A program made the position numbers and the translations under genes. This document shows positions 37,216 to 46,566 of a DNA stretch of 64,000 nt, one piece after another. Under the pieces are notes generated by a model that saw only the letters and a program-made list of their open reading frames with translations, searched no databases and had not been told where the DNA came from. This DNA is from Pseudomonas thivervalensis (GTDB lineage Bacteria; Pseudomonadota; Gammaproteobacteria; Pseudomonadales; Pseudomonadaceae), in the NCBI RefSeq assembly GCF_001269655.1, contig NZ_LHVE01000001.1, positions 434,001 through 498,000 on the forward strand, given 5' to 3'. Positions within the stretch are counted from its first letter, which is position 1; every line of letters starts with the position of its first letter.

Positions 37216-38971
37216 GTGACTTCCACAACGAATCGAAATTCCCCTCTTGATCACTGCCATCCCCGGCCTCGGCCGAGTCTTCCGGGTGATAGGAAAACTG
37301 ATTGAAACTGTGGGTGCTGGTCACCCGGCGGTCCAGGCCGGCGCGGCGTTCCTGACCGTTAGTATTGATCAACACTCGCTGTCCCTCCTGGAACGGCAGG
37401 CGCGGGGCGATCATGGTGGGCGGGAGGTCAATGGCACTGATCTCGGGAAGCAGCAGCCCGCGCAGATAATGACCATGCTCGTTTTCATCCCGGACCAGTT
37501 GCAGCCCACACGGCTGGGCATGAGGGGCGACCAGTTCGATGCCCATTTGCATGGCGCCGTTGCGCACTTGGCGGATCCAGCGCACCACGGCGACGCTCCA
37601 GGCCTGGTCGCTGGCGTCGCGGATGCCGATCATTTCCCCGGCTTGCAGCTGTTCCGGCACTTCCTTGGGCCAGCCGAGGCAATAGCCACCAGGGCTGTGG
37701 TTGATGATCGGCAGGTCGTAGGTGGGAAAGTGATGCTGGTTGTCGGAGTGGCTGCCGTCGTCATCGCTCGGATTGACCGGGTATTCGATTTCTTCGTAGG
37801 GCAACAGCTCGCTGTCCCCGGCGGGGGCGGCATCGAAAGCCTGGTTCCAGGTGTCGTTGGTCTTGCTCGGAGTGGCTTCGAAGCGGGCCTTGCGGGTCGT
37901 GGGGCTTTTCAGGATCTCGTTGAATGACCGCTCGCCGCCGAGGTAGTAGTGCAGCGCACTCATGCCTACGCACAGGGTCAGCGTGCCGTTGCCCTCGGTG
38001 CGCTGGAAGCTGCGTTCGGCCGCTTCGCCCCAGGCGGCTTGCAGGTGATGCAGGGTGTCGACGCTCATGCCGCCAGGGACTGGCAAGGTGTTATCGGCGG
38101 GTTGTTCCAAATGAGTGGCGATTGCCCGCACCAGCGGCTGTGGGTCGAAGCCCTGCAAGGTCGGCTGCTGTTCGGCGCGGAACTTGGAGCGGTAGCGTGG
38201 CCCGACGTCCAGCTCCGGAGCGACCGCGAACAGGCTGGCGGCGGTAGTGGCTGGGTCCAGCTTGACCCACTGGCTCCAGGATTCGAGCACTTCGGTCAGC
38301 CGCCCGATCTGGCTCTGGCGCAGTTGATTGCTGCGTGACGCGCCCAGCAGCAGGGCGACAACATAGGTTTGCTCGGCGTTCAATTGATGGACCTGGCTGG
38401 CCAGTTCGTCACTTACGCTCAGGTGCTGCAAGCGGTGCAGGCAGGCGATCCGGTACAACTGATGCAAATCGAGCCACAACCCCTCAGGCACGGGGCTATA
38501 CAGTTGGCTGGCACGCAGCAGCGGGCCGTTGAGCGCATGCAGCGCTCGTTGCAGCGCGGTGCTCAGCAGGCGGGCCCGGTCCTTGGTGTATTTCGACGCG
38601 ATACGCGCCACGATCTGTTTGTAGCCCATCGCCAGCTGGGTTTGCAGGGCCTGGCACAGGTTGACGATCTTGCGCGAGCGATCGTCCAGCACGATGGCCT
38701 GTTGCAGGAAATGCCGCTCCAGGTGCTTGCAGACGTAATACACCTCGGGCCGCAGCAGTTCGAGCAGTTGCAGGCGATTGTCGCTGGGCGTGAGCAGTTG
38801 GTTGAGTTCGCCCAGGGCCTGGTACAACAGGCGGGCCGTTTCGCCGATGTTGGCCTTGGGCAGGTTGGCGATCCAGCGTTTGAGGTCGCGTGGCGTGGCA
38901 TCGCAAAAAGACAGGCGCGACTGGGTCGGTGTCGAGACGCGCAGTGGCTGGAGAGGGCTGGTCTCATTCAT
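37211..38971 (-). CDS. PilZ-like conserved protein
   Basis: Protein of 586 residues, no signal or membrane segment. The N-terminal 300 residues are helical (RDLKRWIANLPKANIGETAR). Near the C-terminus a PilZ-like fold is suggested by NHSPGG (424-429) and YCLGW, then WSVAVVRWIRQ and MQMGIELVAP, but the Arg-rich first half of the c-di-GMP motif is not obvious. The homologous position in P. aeruginosa lies next to fimX, a c-di-GMP receptor of type IV pili; fimX is absent here. A role in c-di-GMP-linked surface behaviour is inferred. Confidence 0.65.
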   Translation of the reverse strand: MNETSPLQPLRVSTPTQSRLSFCDATPRDLKRWIANLPKANIGETARLLYQALGELNQLLTPSDNRLQLLELLRPEVYYVCKHLERHFLQQAIVLDDRSRKIVNLCQALQTQLAMGYKQIVARIASKYTKDRARLLSTALQRALHALNGPLLRASQLYSPVPEGLWLDLHQLYRIACLHRLQHLSVSDELASQVHQLNAEQTYVVALLLGASRSNQLRQSQIGRLTEVLESWSQWVKLDPATTAASLFAVAPELDVGPRYRSKFRAEQQPTLQGFDPQPLVRAIATHLEQPADNTLPVPGGMSVDTLHHLQAAWGEAAERSFQRTEGNGTLTLCVGMSALHYYLGGERSFNEILKSPTTRKARFEATPSKTNDTWNQAFDAAPAGDSELLPYEEIEYPVNPSDDDGSHSDNQHHFPTYDLPIINHSPGGYCLGWPKEVPEQLQAGEMIGIRDASDQAWSVAVVRWIRQVRNGAMQMGIELVAPHAQPCGLQLVRDENEHGHYLRGLLLPEISAIDLPPTMIAPRLPFQEGQRVLINTNGQERRAGLDRRVTSTHSFNQFSYHPEDSAEAGDGSDQEGNFDSLWKSL

Positions 38972-39073
38972 GCCGTGGACAGGCTCCGGCGGGAAACGAA
39001 AAGGATGCTTCCAACTCTAGCAGGTGTAGCCGAAAGATCATGCTGCCGCGACGCCTGGTGTCAGCGAACCACC

Positions 39074-39652
39074 CTAGCTCTGCAGGCGGCCCATTGAATC
39101 AGGATCGTACTCTCTCATTTCGCCAATGCTCCGGGTGATGTACAAGTGGTTGGCCGGGATGCTCTTGTTGACGAAAGCGCCTGCGCCAATGATCACATTG
39201 TCACCCAGTTCCAGATCGTCAGAGATGATGCAGGCATGGGCATGTATCCGGACGCCCTCGCCAATGCGCAATACGGCGGTATCGCTTTGCCCCTTGATGC
39301 CCAGCGTGCAGTTTTGCCAGATCTTGAAGTTTTTCCCAATGATGGCGTGCGATGTGATGACAATTCCATTCGGATGCGCAATCCACAGGCCTTCCCCGAT
39401 GGAGGCACCCAGCATGATTTCTACATTGAACTGGCGGCTGATGCGCTCGTTGAGCAGCTTGCCGCGCCGTCTCCAGAATTTACTGTCCTGCTGGTGCATG
39501 GCGTATGCCAGGCGGAACCAGAAAAGGTAGCGGTATCGGTTGATGCGCTGACACTTTTGGTAAAGCCGTTTCCACCTGAACGGTTTGTCGAGACCGCCAA
39601 GGATCTCGATATGCCAGTAGCGTTTGGCTGATCGAAAAATATCAAGAAGCAT
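39074..39652 (-). CDS. Hexapeptide-repeat acetyltransferase (serine acetyltransferase-like)
   Basis: Protein of 192 residues. A basic helical N-terminus (RWKRLYQKCQRINRYRY) precedes a left-handed beta-helix from about 80 (IGEGLWIAHPNGIVI; ITSHAIIGKNFKIWQNCTLG; CIISDDLELGDNVIIGAG). The HPNG and GKN sites resemble serine acetyltransferases and polysaccharide O-acetyltransferases. It overlaps the ligase-like gene by 11 nt, so a surface-glycan O-acetylation role is more likely than cysteine synthesis. Base composition is AT-richer than the neighbours. Confidence 0.78.
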   Translation of the reverse strand: MLLDIFRSAKRYWHIEILGGLDKPFRWKRLYQKCQRINRYRYLFWFRLAYAMHQQDSKFWRRRGKLLNERISRQFNVEIMLGASIGEGLWIAHPNGIVITSHAIIGKNFKIWQNCTLGIKGQSDTAVLRIGEGVRIHAHACIISDDLELGDNVIIGAGAFVNKSIPANHLYITRSIGEMREYDPDSMGRLQS

Positions 39653-40862
39653 CGACGACCTCTTTGCCGCGTGGTGTGCCTGGTAAGCACCTTTGGGAAA
39701 GAATCAGTCCAATGGGCAGCCAGAAAACGATCCAATAGACGCCGGGCCTGTTGAACACCGTGTGGTAGTCGAACAGGGCCGTTACAACGCCGAAGATGAG
39801 CAGGGGCAAGCCTACCGAGCCGATGGGGTGATGCCAGGTCTTCCTGTCAATCGCGGACTTGAAAACATGAGCGACGACCAGCAATAACAGGATTGCACCC
39901 ATCACACCGAATTCGTAGAAAAACTGCAGGAAGAGATTATGGACTTGGTTGTAGCACTGCACGTCGAGTATGCAGATATCAAAATTGCTGCCCGCCCCGG
40001 CACCAAACAGCCAGAACTCGTTAATACGGTCTAGCCAGCCTGCCCAAATCAAGTCACGAAGGCTAAAGCCACGACTTTGCTGATTGACGATGACGGGCCA
40101 GAGCCATGCCGACGCTGCAAGTAATAGCACGCCGGCCAGGTACAACCATTTCCTTGACCTCAAGCTATGATGAAGAAGAATGCTGGTCGCGATTGCCAAG
40201 CCATACCCAAGCCAGACGGCTCTTGAAAGCGTGCAGAACAGGTACAGCGAAAGGCCCAGCACACAAGCCATGAACAACGTTCTCACCCACGGCCCGAAGG
40301 TTTTGGTCATTAGCAAGTGGAACCCGTAAATGCCGAAGAACCCGTAATACAGCGCTGCAATGATGGGGTTCTTGAAGTTGGCATAGTTGCCATAGCCCAA
40401 ATTGTATAAACGTTGGTCAGAGAAAAAAATGTTCTGGTCTTGCTGGGTGAAGTGGATCATCAATCCTGCAATTGCAAATAAACCCGCCATCACAAAGGTA
40501 AACGTCAGGCTTTTTTCAAGCAGTTCTTCCCGGGCCAGTACATGAACCGTGCTCAGATACAACATGACGTACAACACGGTTTTGAATTGTACGTAGGCAG
40601 AGGTTGCGGACCCTGGATTCAACAGCGCGACCAGCAGCGAAAAGGCGAGTACCAGCAGGACCGGACGGTAAGGCTTTTGGACAATGCTTTGACGCAGGCG
40701 CGGATCGAACACGCATAGAAGCAATGCAGGCAAAAAAAGACTTGTGTTGGATATCGTGGTGTATGTGCTGCCGTCGGTGATGAAGAGCAAACCTGTCAGG
40801 TGCGCAGTGAATCCAATCATTAAAAGGAGCACGGTGTATTTTGAAAAAACCGAACGTGTCAT
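39642..40862 (-). CDS. O-antigen ligase/polymerase-like (Wzy_C) membrane protein
   Basis: Protein of 406 residues with about 12 transmembrane helices. Landmarks of the WaaL/Wzy/PglL superfamily: TLSRAVWLGYGLA and the periplasmic loop with VHNLFLQFFYEFGVMG. It is a second member in this window, unlike the waaL at 2336 in sequence, and AT-richer than its surroundings. Followed by an acetyltransferase that overlaps it. Could ligate or polymerise a secondary glycan, or glycosylate a protein; not decidable. The start has only a weak RBS (AGGT). Confidence 0.75.
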   Translation of the reverse strand: MTRSVFSKYTVLLLMIGFTAHLTGLLFITDGSTYTTISNTSLFLPALLLCVFDPRLRQSIVQKPYRPVLLVLAFSLLVALLNPGSATSAYVQFKTVLYVMLYLSTVHVLAREELLEKSLTFTFVMAGLFAIAGLMIHFTQQDQNIFFSDQRLYNLGYGNYANFKNPIIAALYYGFFGIYGFHLLMTKTFGPWVRTLFMACVLGLSLYLFCTLSRAVWLGYGLAIATSILLHHSLRSRKWLYLAGVLLLAASAWLWPVIVNQQSRGFSLRDLIWAGWLDRINEFWLFGAGAGSNFDICILDVQCYNQVHNLFLQFFYEFGVMGAILLLLVVAHVFKSAIDRKTWHHPIGSVGLPLLIFGVVTALFDYHTVFNRPGVYWIVFWLPIGLILSQRCLPGTPRGKEVVDAS

Positions 40863-40970
40863 ACCTATACCGGGGGCAGTGAAGAGAGGCCTGGTTCAAA
40901 GTTCCAAGGCACAGGATGGCATCGCCTGTGAGGGTAGCGACTCACGTCCGTTGAGCCGCTACCTGCACCG

Positions 40971-41831
40971 TCAAGCCGTGGGGGCTGCCAGTCTTTGACC
41001 CATCTGCACCGGTGAACCAGCCACCAGATCTTCGGCCCATTTCACCTGGTCTGGACCGAATAGCACGATGGCGGTCGAACCCAGTTTGAAACGCCCCAGT
41101 TCGGCGCCTTTTTCCAAATGGATCGGCGCACGGGCGGCTTCGTCGTAACGGAAGGTTTTCAGCTCGCGCTTGGGGGGCGTCACCAGCCCGGCCCAGACGG
41201 TTTCGATGGAGGCCACGATCATCGCGCCCACCAGCACCACGGCCATCGGCCCGCGTTCGGTGTCGAAAATGCATGCCACGCGCTCGTTACGAGCGAACAG
41301 TTCCGGAACGTTTTCGGCAGTGGTCTGGTTGACCGAGAAAATTCGCCCGGGTATGTAGACCATCTCCCGCAGGGTGCCGGCCAGCGGCATGTGCACGCGG
41401 TGGTAATCCTTGGGGGACAAGTAGATGGTGGCGAAATCGCCGCCCATGAACGGCGCTGCGTTGGCCGCGTCACCGCCCAGCAGTTCCAGCACGCTGAAGC
41501 TGTGGCCCTTGGCCTGGAAGACCCGGCCGTGCTCGATCGGGCCGAGCTGGCTGACGGCGCCGTCGGCAGGGCTGAGGATCGCACCTGGGGTGTCGTCCAG
41601 CGGGCGGGCGCCGTCCTTCAGGGCGCGGGTGAAGAAGGCGTTGAAGTGCTCGTAGGCGCTCAGGTCTTCCACCAGGGCTTGGGACATGTCCACTTGGTAA
41701 CGCTTGGCGAACCACGCGGTGAACGCATTCTTGAACCAGCGCACGCGGCATTCGGCAATGCAGCCGGCCAGCCGCGACAGCAGGTGGTGCGGCAGCAGGT
41801 ATTGGGTGAGGATGAACAAACGGTTTTTCAT
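40971..41831 (-). CDS. psd: Phosphatidylserine decarboxylase proenzyme
   Basis: Protein of 286 residues. The self-cleavage motif LGST at 250-253 (Ser 252 becomes the pyruvoyl group) is intact, giving a large beta and a small alpha chain. It makes phosphatidylethanolamine at the inner membrane. Begins 19 bp after rhdA ends; together with the HDOD gene they form a minus-strand set as in other pseudomonads. Confidence 0.96.
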   Translation of the reverse strand: MKNRLFILTQYLLPHHLLSRLAGCIAECRVRWFKNAFTAWFAKRYQVDMSQALVEDLSAYEHFNAFFTRALKDGARPLDDTPGAILSPADGAVSQLGPIEHGRVFQAKGHSFSVLELLGGDAANAAPFMGGDFATIYLSPKDYHRVHMPLAGTLREMVYIPGRIFSVNQTTAENVPELFARNERVACIFDTERGPMAVVLVGAMIVASIETVWAGLVTPPKRELKTFRYDEAARAPIHLEKGAELGRFKLGSTAIVLFGPDQVKWAEDLVAGSPVQMGQRLAAPTA

Positions 41832-41850
41832 TAACTGTCCTTAAGAACCT

Positions 41851-42666
41851 TCAAAGCTCGATGGGGGTGTCGGGGTGGTTGCCCCATTCGCCCCAGGAAC
41901 CGGCATAGCCTTTGACCCGTGGATAACCGAGCGCCTTGGCCACCAGGTAGGTGAAGCCAGAGCGGTGATGAGTCTGGCAGTGGGTGATGACTTCTTTATC
42001 AGGCGTGATGCCCAACCGTTCAAGGATTTGCGCCATGTCCTGGCGAATACGCAGGTTGCGCGCCGGGTCCATGCCAGCGGTCCATTCGAAATTGACCGCG
42101 CCGGGAATGTGGCCGCCCCGGGCTGCGACGACTTTCTCGCCGGAATACTCCAGCGGGCCGCGAGCGTCCCAGATGGCCAGGTCGGCAGCGCCGAGACGGC
42201 TCTGCAGGTATTCGCGGGTGGCGGTGGGGGCGTCGTGCAGCGTCAGGCTGACCGGGTCCGCAAGGGGGGCGGGAACGTCGACGGACACCGGCAAGCCTTC
42301 GTCGAGCCACGACAGCAGGCCGCCGTCGAGGTAGTGGTAGTTCGAGTGGCCGATCACATCCAGCAGCCAGATGAAGCGCCCGGCCCAGCCGCCGCCTTCG
42401 TCGTCATAGACCACGTAAACCGCATCCGGGTGGTGCCCGAGTTCGCCGAACAGTGCTTCCAGATCGGCCTTGGCCGGCAGCAGGCCCGGCGCCGGCGGCT
42501 GGCCGAGCTGGGTGCGCTTGGGGTCGACGAAGCGTGCGCCGGGGATATGTCCGGTGCTGTAGCGGGCGGCGCTGGTCAGGTCCACCAGAATCAGTTCGCG
42601 GGCGTCGAGGCGCGGCAGCAGTTCGCTCGGCTCGATCACCAGCGGCAAGCCAGAGAAGTCAGGCAT
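41851..42666 (-). CDS. rhdA: Thiosulfate sulfurtransferase (rhodanese)
   Basis: Protein of 271 residues from ATG 42666. Two rhodanese domains; the C-terminal one holds the active Cys 230 in CQTHHRSG, the same loop as Azotobacter RhdA. It transfers sulfane sulfur from thiosulfate to cyanide or other acceptors in the cytoplasm. Lies between the HDOD gene and psd on the same strand. Confidence 0.95.
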   Translation of the reverse strand: MPDFSGLPLVIEPSELLPRLDARELILVDLTSAARYSTGHIPGARFVDPKRTQLGQPPAPGLLPAKADLEALFGELGHHPDAVYVVYDDEGGGWAGRFIWLLDVIGHSNYHYLDGGLLSWLDEGLPVSVDVPAPLADPVSLTLHDAPTATREYLQSRLGAADLAIWDARGPLEYSGEKVVAARGGHIPGAVNFEWTAGMDPARNLRIRQDMAQILERLGITPDKEVITHCQTHHRSGFTYLVAKALGYPRVKGYAGSWGEWGNHPDTPIEL

Positions 42667-42708
42667 GTGAGGTCTCCAGGGGCGCAAAGGGAAAGGATTG
42701 TAGCAAGT

Positions 42709-44247
42709 TCAGCGACCCCGGTTGGTAAAGGTATGCAGGGCCCTTTCGATGCATTGCACGGTTTTGCCGAAGGCTTGCACAGTCATGTCCGAGAACGGCC
42801 CGCCGCCCTGGTCCACCGCCACTAGCATGATTACCCGGCCATTGCAGGTCAGTGAGCGCAACAATAGGTGCTCGCCGCGGAACAGGCTACGCAGGCCCGG
42901 TGGCAATAACGCCGAAAATTGCGCGTTGTTGTCCGGGTTCAGGCGAACCTGGGCCTGCTGGGCCAGCAACCGCTGCAAGATTTTGCTCTGGCTGATGGTA
43001 AAGCTCATCGCCGCGGCTTCCTTGGGCAGACCGGCGGTCTGGTGGACGCGCACGGCGGTCTGGCTGCGGTCGGCCATCAGGATCATCACCCGGCGCATGC
43101 CGCAGGCTACCAAGGCGTCCCGTGCCGAGGTGGTCAGGTGCATGGCATTGCGAAAGGGGCTCGGTTCCACCAGCATGGCGGAACATTGCTTGCGCCACTG
43201 GCTCAGGTCTTGGGCGCTGGGCGGGGCGGCGGGCAGCAAGCCGGGATGGACGCGACGGCTACCCCAGGGCCAGATCAGCGCCACGGCCGGGTGCCAGAGG
43301 TCCGGCATGGCGTGATGGCGGGCGCTGTTGGCGGCTTGTTGGTGCAGCTGTTGCTGGACCTCATCCATCGACATTTGCAGATACAAACTGGTGAGGTATT
43401 GCCAGCGAGTGTTGTGGGGGCTGTCCCAGGCCTGTTGCGCTGCCATTGCCAAGCCATTAGCCAACAACACGGTGTTGGCCGGCTGGTTGAGCCAGCGCCG
43501 CAGGGTCGGGTCGTCGTCCAGGCGGTTCTGCTGGCGTAGCGGGTGTTCGCTGTCCCGGGCGATGCGCAGGACTTTCACCAGCTCGCGGCGTTCATTGAGC
43601 AGCAGGCGATAACCTTGCGCCACCCAGATCGGCAAGCGCCAGGTCTCCACCAGCGCCAGGCAGATTTGCGCCAGGCGGACGCCGAACAGTTCGCGCTCTA
43701 CCTTGCGCGCGGGTTCGCCTTTATGGACAACCCGCAATTCCCATTCCCCGAGCAATCGAGGGTGAGTCAAGGCCAGCGGCCAGAGCGGCGAAAGGAACAA
43801 CAGGCTGCCCCAGTGTATGTCCTGCCACAGCCGCGCCAGGCGGCTGGCGAAGAAACCATTGGCCTGTTGCGTGGCGTGCTGGCTGATCAATTGCAACTGG
43901 CGCAAGGCAACGGGGATTTCATTCCCCGGCAACGACGGCAGGCGGGCGAGCAGTTCCTCGGTACGCTTGAGGCCGAGGCGGTTGATGGCCACTTCGAGGT
44001 TTTCCGCAGGCTCAGCGAGGCTGCCATGGGTGTGATGGTTGGCCTCGCGGATGACGCTCAGGGCCAGCGCGGGGCTGTCCTGCATCAGGTCTGCGATGTC
44101 GCGCAATGAGCGACGGCTGTCGGCGATAGCCTTGCAAACCAGGTCGTGACTGGCCTGAGGTACCGGCAGATGCACGCCGTTGAGCAGCTTTACCCAGCCG
44201 TCGAGAGTGGTCGGTCGCGGCGTCGGAACCTTGGTTTCGTTAGTCAT
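42709..44247 (-). CDS. HDOD domain signalling protein
   Basis: Protein of 512 residues. The HDOD region begins near 20 (KLLNGVHLPVPQASHDLV; SVIREANHHTHG; INRLGLKRTEELLARLPS), a catalytically reduced HD-like fold used in signalling. The C-terminal 150 residues (RVHQTAGLPKEAAAM; LRSLTCNGRVIMLVAVDQGG) look like a GAF-type sensor. Cytoplasmic. It stands divergent from motA, which fits a role near motility control, though that is inference. Confidence 0.82.
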   Translation of the reverse strand: MTNETKVPTPRPTTLDGWVKLLNGVHLPVPQASHDLVCKAIADSRRSLRDIADLMQDSPALALSVIREANHHTHGSLAEPAENLEVAINRLGLKRTEELLARLPSLPGNEIPVALRQLQLISQHATQQANGFFASRLARLWQDIHWGSLLFLSPLWPLALTHPRLLGEWELRVVHKGEPARKVERELFGVRLAQICLALVETWRLPIWVAQGYRLLLNERRELVKVLRIARDSEHPLRQQNRLDDDPTLRRWLNQPANTVLLANGLAMAAQQAWDSPHNTRWQYLTSLYLQMSMDEVQQQLHQQAANSARHHAMPDLWHPAVALIWPWGSRRVHPGLLPAAPPSAQDLSQWRKQCSAMLVEPSPFRNAMHLTTSARDALVACGMRRVMILMADRSQTAVRVHQTAGLPKEAAAMSFTISQSKILQRLLAQQAQVRLNPDNNAQFSALLPPGLRSLFRGEHLLLRSLTCNGRVIMLVAVDQGGGPFSDMTVQAFGKTVQCIERALHTFTNRGR

Positions 44248-44318
44248 GGCTGGACGTGATCATCGTATGAATTCTCTACGCCCGGAACGGGGCAAATTGG
44301 CTTTTCGCCAGAACAGCC

Positions 44319-44345
44319 TATAGTCTGGCGCAGTTTTGCCGATAA
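44319..44345 (+). promoter_or_regulatory. FliA (sigma-28) type promoter of motAB
   Basis: TATA-N15-GCCGATAA: the -10 is a full match to the flagellar sigma-28 consensus and the -35 differs from TAAA by one base. It lies 69 bp before motA, the right place for a late flagellar operon. Confidence 0.75.
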
Positions 44346-44413
44346 GTAGAAGAAGAGATTTTTCAGCTTCCGAATATGACCTTGAACCCGACTTAAATAA
44401 GTACTTTCTATCT

Positions 44414-45265
44414 ATGGCTAAAATTATCGGCATCATTGTCGTGTTCGCGAGCGTGCTCGGCGGATACGTGCTCTCCCATGGCAAGATTGCCGCCCTGATC
44501 CAACCCTTCGAGGTGTTGATCATCGGTGGCGCGGCCCTCGGTGCATTCTTGCAGGCCAACCCTGGCTATATGACCATGCACGTGCTCAAGAAATCCTTGA
44601 GCATGTTCGGCTCGCGTTTCAGTCACACCTTCTATCTGGAGGTGCTGGGGCTGATCTACGAAATCCTCAATAAAAGCCGCCGCGAAGGCATGATGGCGAT
44701 CGAAGGCGACATCGAAGACGCCGCCGCCAGCCCGATTTTCGCCAAGTATCCCTCGGTGCTGAAGGATGAGCGCATGACGGCGTTCATCTGCGATTACCTG
44801 CGCATCATGTCGTCCGGCAACATGGCGCCCCATGAGCTCGAAGGCCTGTTCGACATGGAGCTGTACAGCCTCAAGGAAGACCTGGAGCACCCATCCCACG
44901 CGGTCAACGGCATTGCCGACGGCATGCCTGGCTTCGGTATCGTCGCGGCGGTATTGGGGATTGTGGTGACCATGGCGTCCCTGGGCGATGGCGACCAGAA
45001 ATCCATCGGCCTGCACGTGGGTGCGGCACTGGTGGGTACTTTCTTCGGTATTTTGGCCGCGTACGGTTTCTTCGGCCCGCTGGCCCATTCCCTGGCCCAT
45101 GATGCCAAGGAAGAACTCAACGTCTATGAGGCCATCAAGGCTTCCCTCGTGGCCTCGGCCTCGGGCATGCCGCCGTCGCTGGCGGTGGAGTTCGGTCGCA
45201 AGGTCCTGTACCCGGCGCACCGTCCAAGCTTTGCCGAGCTGGAACAAGCGGTTCGCGGTCGCTAA
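44414..45265 (+). CDS. motA: Flagellar motor stator protein MotA
   Basis: Protein of 283 residues from ATG 44414. Four transmembrane helices, with a cytoplasmic domain between helices 2 and 3 and the conserved GIVAAVLGIVVTM and VGTFFGILAAYGFFGPLA segments. Forms the proton channel with MotB in the inner membrane. motB begins 3 bp after its stop. Transcribed from a FliA-type promoter. Confidence 0.96.
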   Translation: MAKIIGIIVVFASVLGGYVLSHGKIAALIQPFEVLIIGGAALGAFLQANPGYMTMHVLKKSLSMFGSRFSHTFYLEVLGLIYEILNKSRREGMMAIEGDIEDAAASPIFAKYPSVLKDERMTAFICDYLRIMSSGNMAPHELEGLFDMELYSLKEDLEHPSHAVNGIADGMPGFGIVAAVLGIVVTMASLGDGDQKSIGLHVGAALVGTFFGILAAYGFFGPLAHSLAHDAKEELNVYEAIKASLVASASGMPPSLAVEFGRKVLYPAHRPSFAELEQAVRGR

Positions 45266-45268
45266 GTC

Positions 45269-46315
45269 ATGGAAAATAATCAACCGATTATTGTAAAGCG
45301 CGTCAAGCGCATTGCCGGGGGGCATCACGGCGGCGCCTGGAAAATCGCCTTCGCCGACTTCGCCACGGCGATGATGGCGTTCTTCCTGGTGCTGTGGCTG
45401 CTGTCCACCGCGACCCCGGAACAGAAGATCGCCATCGCCGGTTACTTCAAAGACCCGGTCGGCTTTTCCGAAAGCGGTACGCCGTACATCATCGATTTGG
45501 GCGGCTCGCCCGTCCTGGCGCCGGAAAATACCCTCAACCCCGAAGTCAAGTCCCAGCCCCAGCCCGACAAGTCGACCGTTGACGCCAATGAGGCCGAGGG
45601 CATGGCCGAGCAGATCGAGCGCGAGCGCCTGGAGTTGCTCCTGCAGGAATTACAGAACAAGGTCGAAGAGAACCCGCAACTGCAGAAATTCAAGGATCAG
45701 ATTCTGTTCGAGATCACCCCGAACGGCCTGCGCATCCAGATCATGGACGCCGATAACCGACCGATGTTCGACTCTGGCAGCGCCCGGTTGAAACCGTATT
45801 TCGAGGACATCCTGCTGGCCATGGCCGACACCATCAAGGCGGTGCCGAACAAGATCAGTATCAGCGGCCACACCGATGCCAAGCCTTACGTGGGCAAAGG
45901 CGATTTCGGTAACTGGGAGTTGTCGGCCAACCGCGCCAACGCGGCACGTCGTGCCTTGGTGGCGGGCAGTTATCCGGACGAGCAGGTGGCCCGGGTGGTC
46001 GGTTATGCGTCTTCGGCGCTGTTCGACCGCAAGGACCCGTTCAACCCGGTCAACCGGCGTATCGATATCGTGGTGTTGACCAAGAAGGCCCAGCAGGCCA
46101 TTGAAGGTTCGCAAACCAACGACCTGCCGCCCGACCCGGCCCAGGGCGAGGGCGCACCGGGTGAAGCGCCTGCGTCGCCCGCCACGCCTGGCGCGGCGGC
46201 CGATCCGAACGCGTTGCCGGCGGACCAGCAATCCGTACCGGCCCATGAGCTGCGCGAACGTCTGAACCTGTTCGACGACGCTGCGCCGAAACAGCCCGCG
46301 CCGCCGGCGCAGTGA
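45269..46315 (+). CDS. motB: Flagellar motor stator protein MotB
   Basis: Protein of 348 residues. One transmembrane helix with the proton-carrying Asp at position 30 (AFADFATAMMAFFLVLWLLS), plug region, then an OmpA-like peptidoglycan-binding domain (ISGHTDAKPY, NRRIDIVVL). A Pro/Ala-rich tail follows. It anchors the stator to the wall. A hairpin terminator follows at once. Confidence 0.96.
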   Translation: MENNQPIIVKRVKRIAGGHHGGAWKIAFADFATAMMAFFLVLWLLSTATPEQKIAIAGYFKDPVGFSESGTPYIIDLGGSPVLAPENTLNPEVKSQPQPDKSTVDANEAEGMAEQIERERLELLLQELQNKVEENPQLQKFKDQILFEITPNGLRIQIMDADNRPMFDSGSARLKPYFEDILLAMADTIKAVPNKISISGHTDAKPYVGKGDFGNWELSANRANAARRALVAGSYPDEQVARVVGYASSALFDRKDPFNPVNRRIDIVVLTKKAQQAIEGSQTNDLPPDPAQGEGAPGEAPASPATPGAAADPNALPADQQSVPAHELRERLNLFDDAAPKQPAPPAQ

Positions 46316-46321
46316 CCCAAT

Positions 46322-46350
46322 AAAAAGCCGACAGCATTGTCGGCTTTTTA
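46322..46350 (+). terminator. Rho-independent terminator of motAB
   Basis: AAAAAGCCGACA-N4-TGTCGGCTTTTT, followed by ATTGG. Strong stem with A/T flanks, usable in both directions. Confidence 0.9.
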
Positions 46351-46384
46351 TTGGGGTACTGTTCGCTTGAGGCTGGCTTGCTTT

Positions 46385-46551
46385 TTGTGGCGAGGGAGCT
46401 TGCTCCCGCTCGGCTGCGGTAGGAGCTGCCGAAGGCTGCGATCTTTTGATCTTGATCTTTCGCCTAAGACTCAATGGGGTCTGAAAAGATCGCAGCCTCG
46501 CTTCGCTCGACAGCTCCTACAGTCCAGCGGGAGCAAGCTCCCTCGCCACAA
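46385..46551. repeat. REP pair (type 1) with nested 103-bp palindromic element
   Basis: Complete outer arms (TTGTGGCGAGGGAGCTTGC and complement). Inside the loop sits the element also found at 37113, here 46418-46521, with ends GTAGGAGCTGCCGAAGGC and inner arms CTGCGATCTTTT / AAAAGATCGCAG. Lies between facing genes motB and rsgA. Confidence 0.9.
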
Positions 46552-46566
46552 AGGTGTCCGGCCGGG

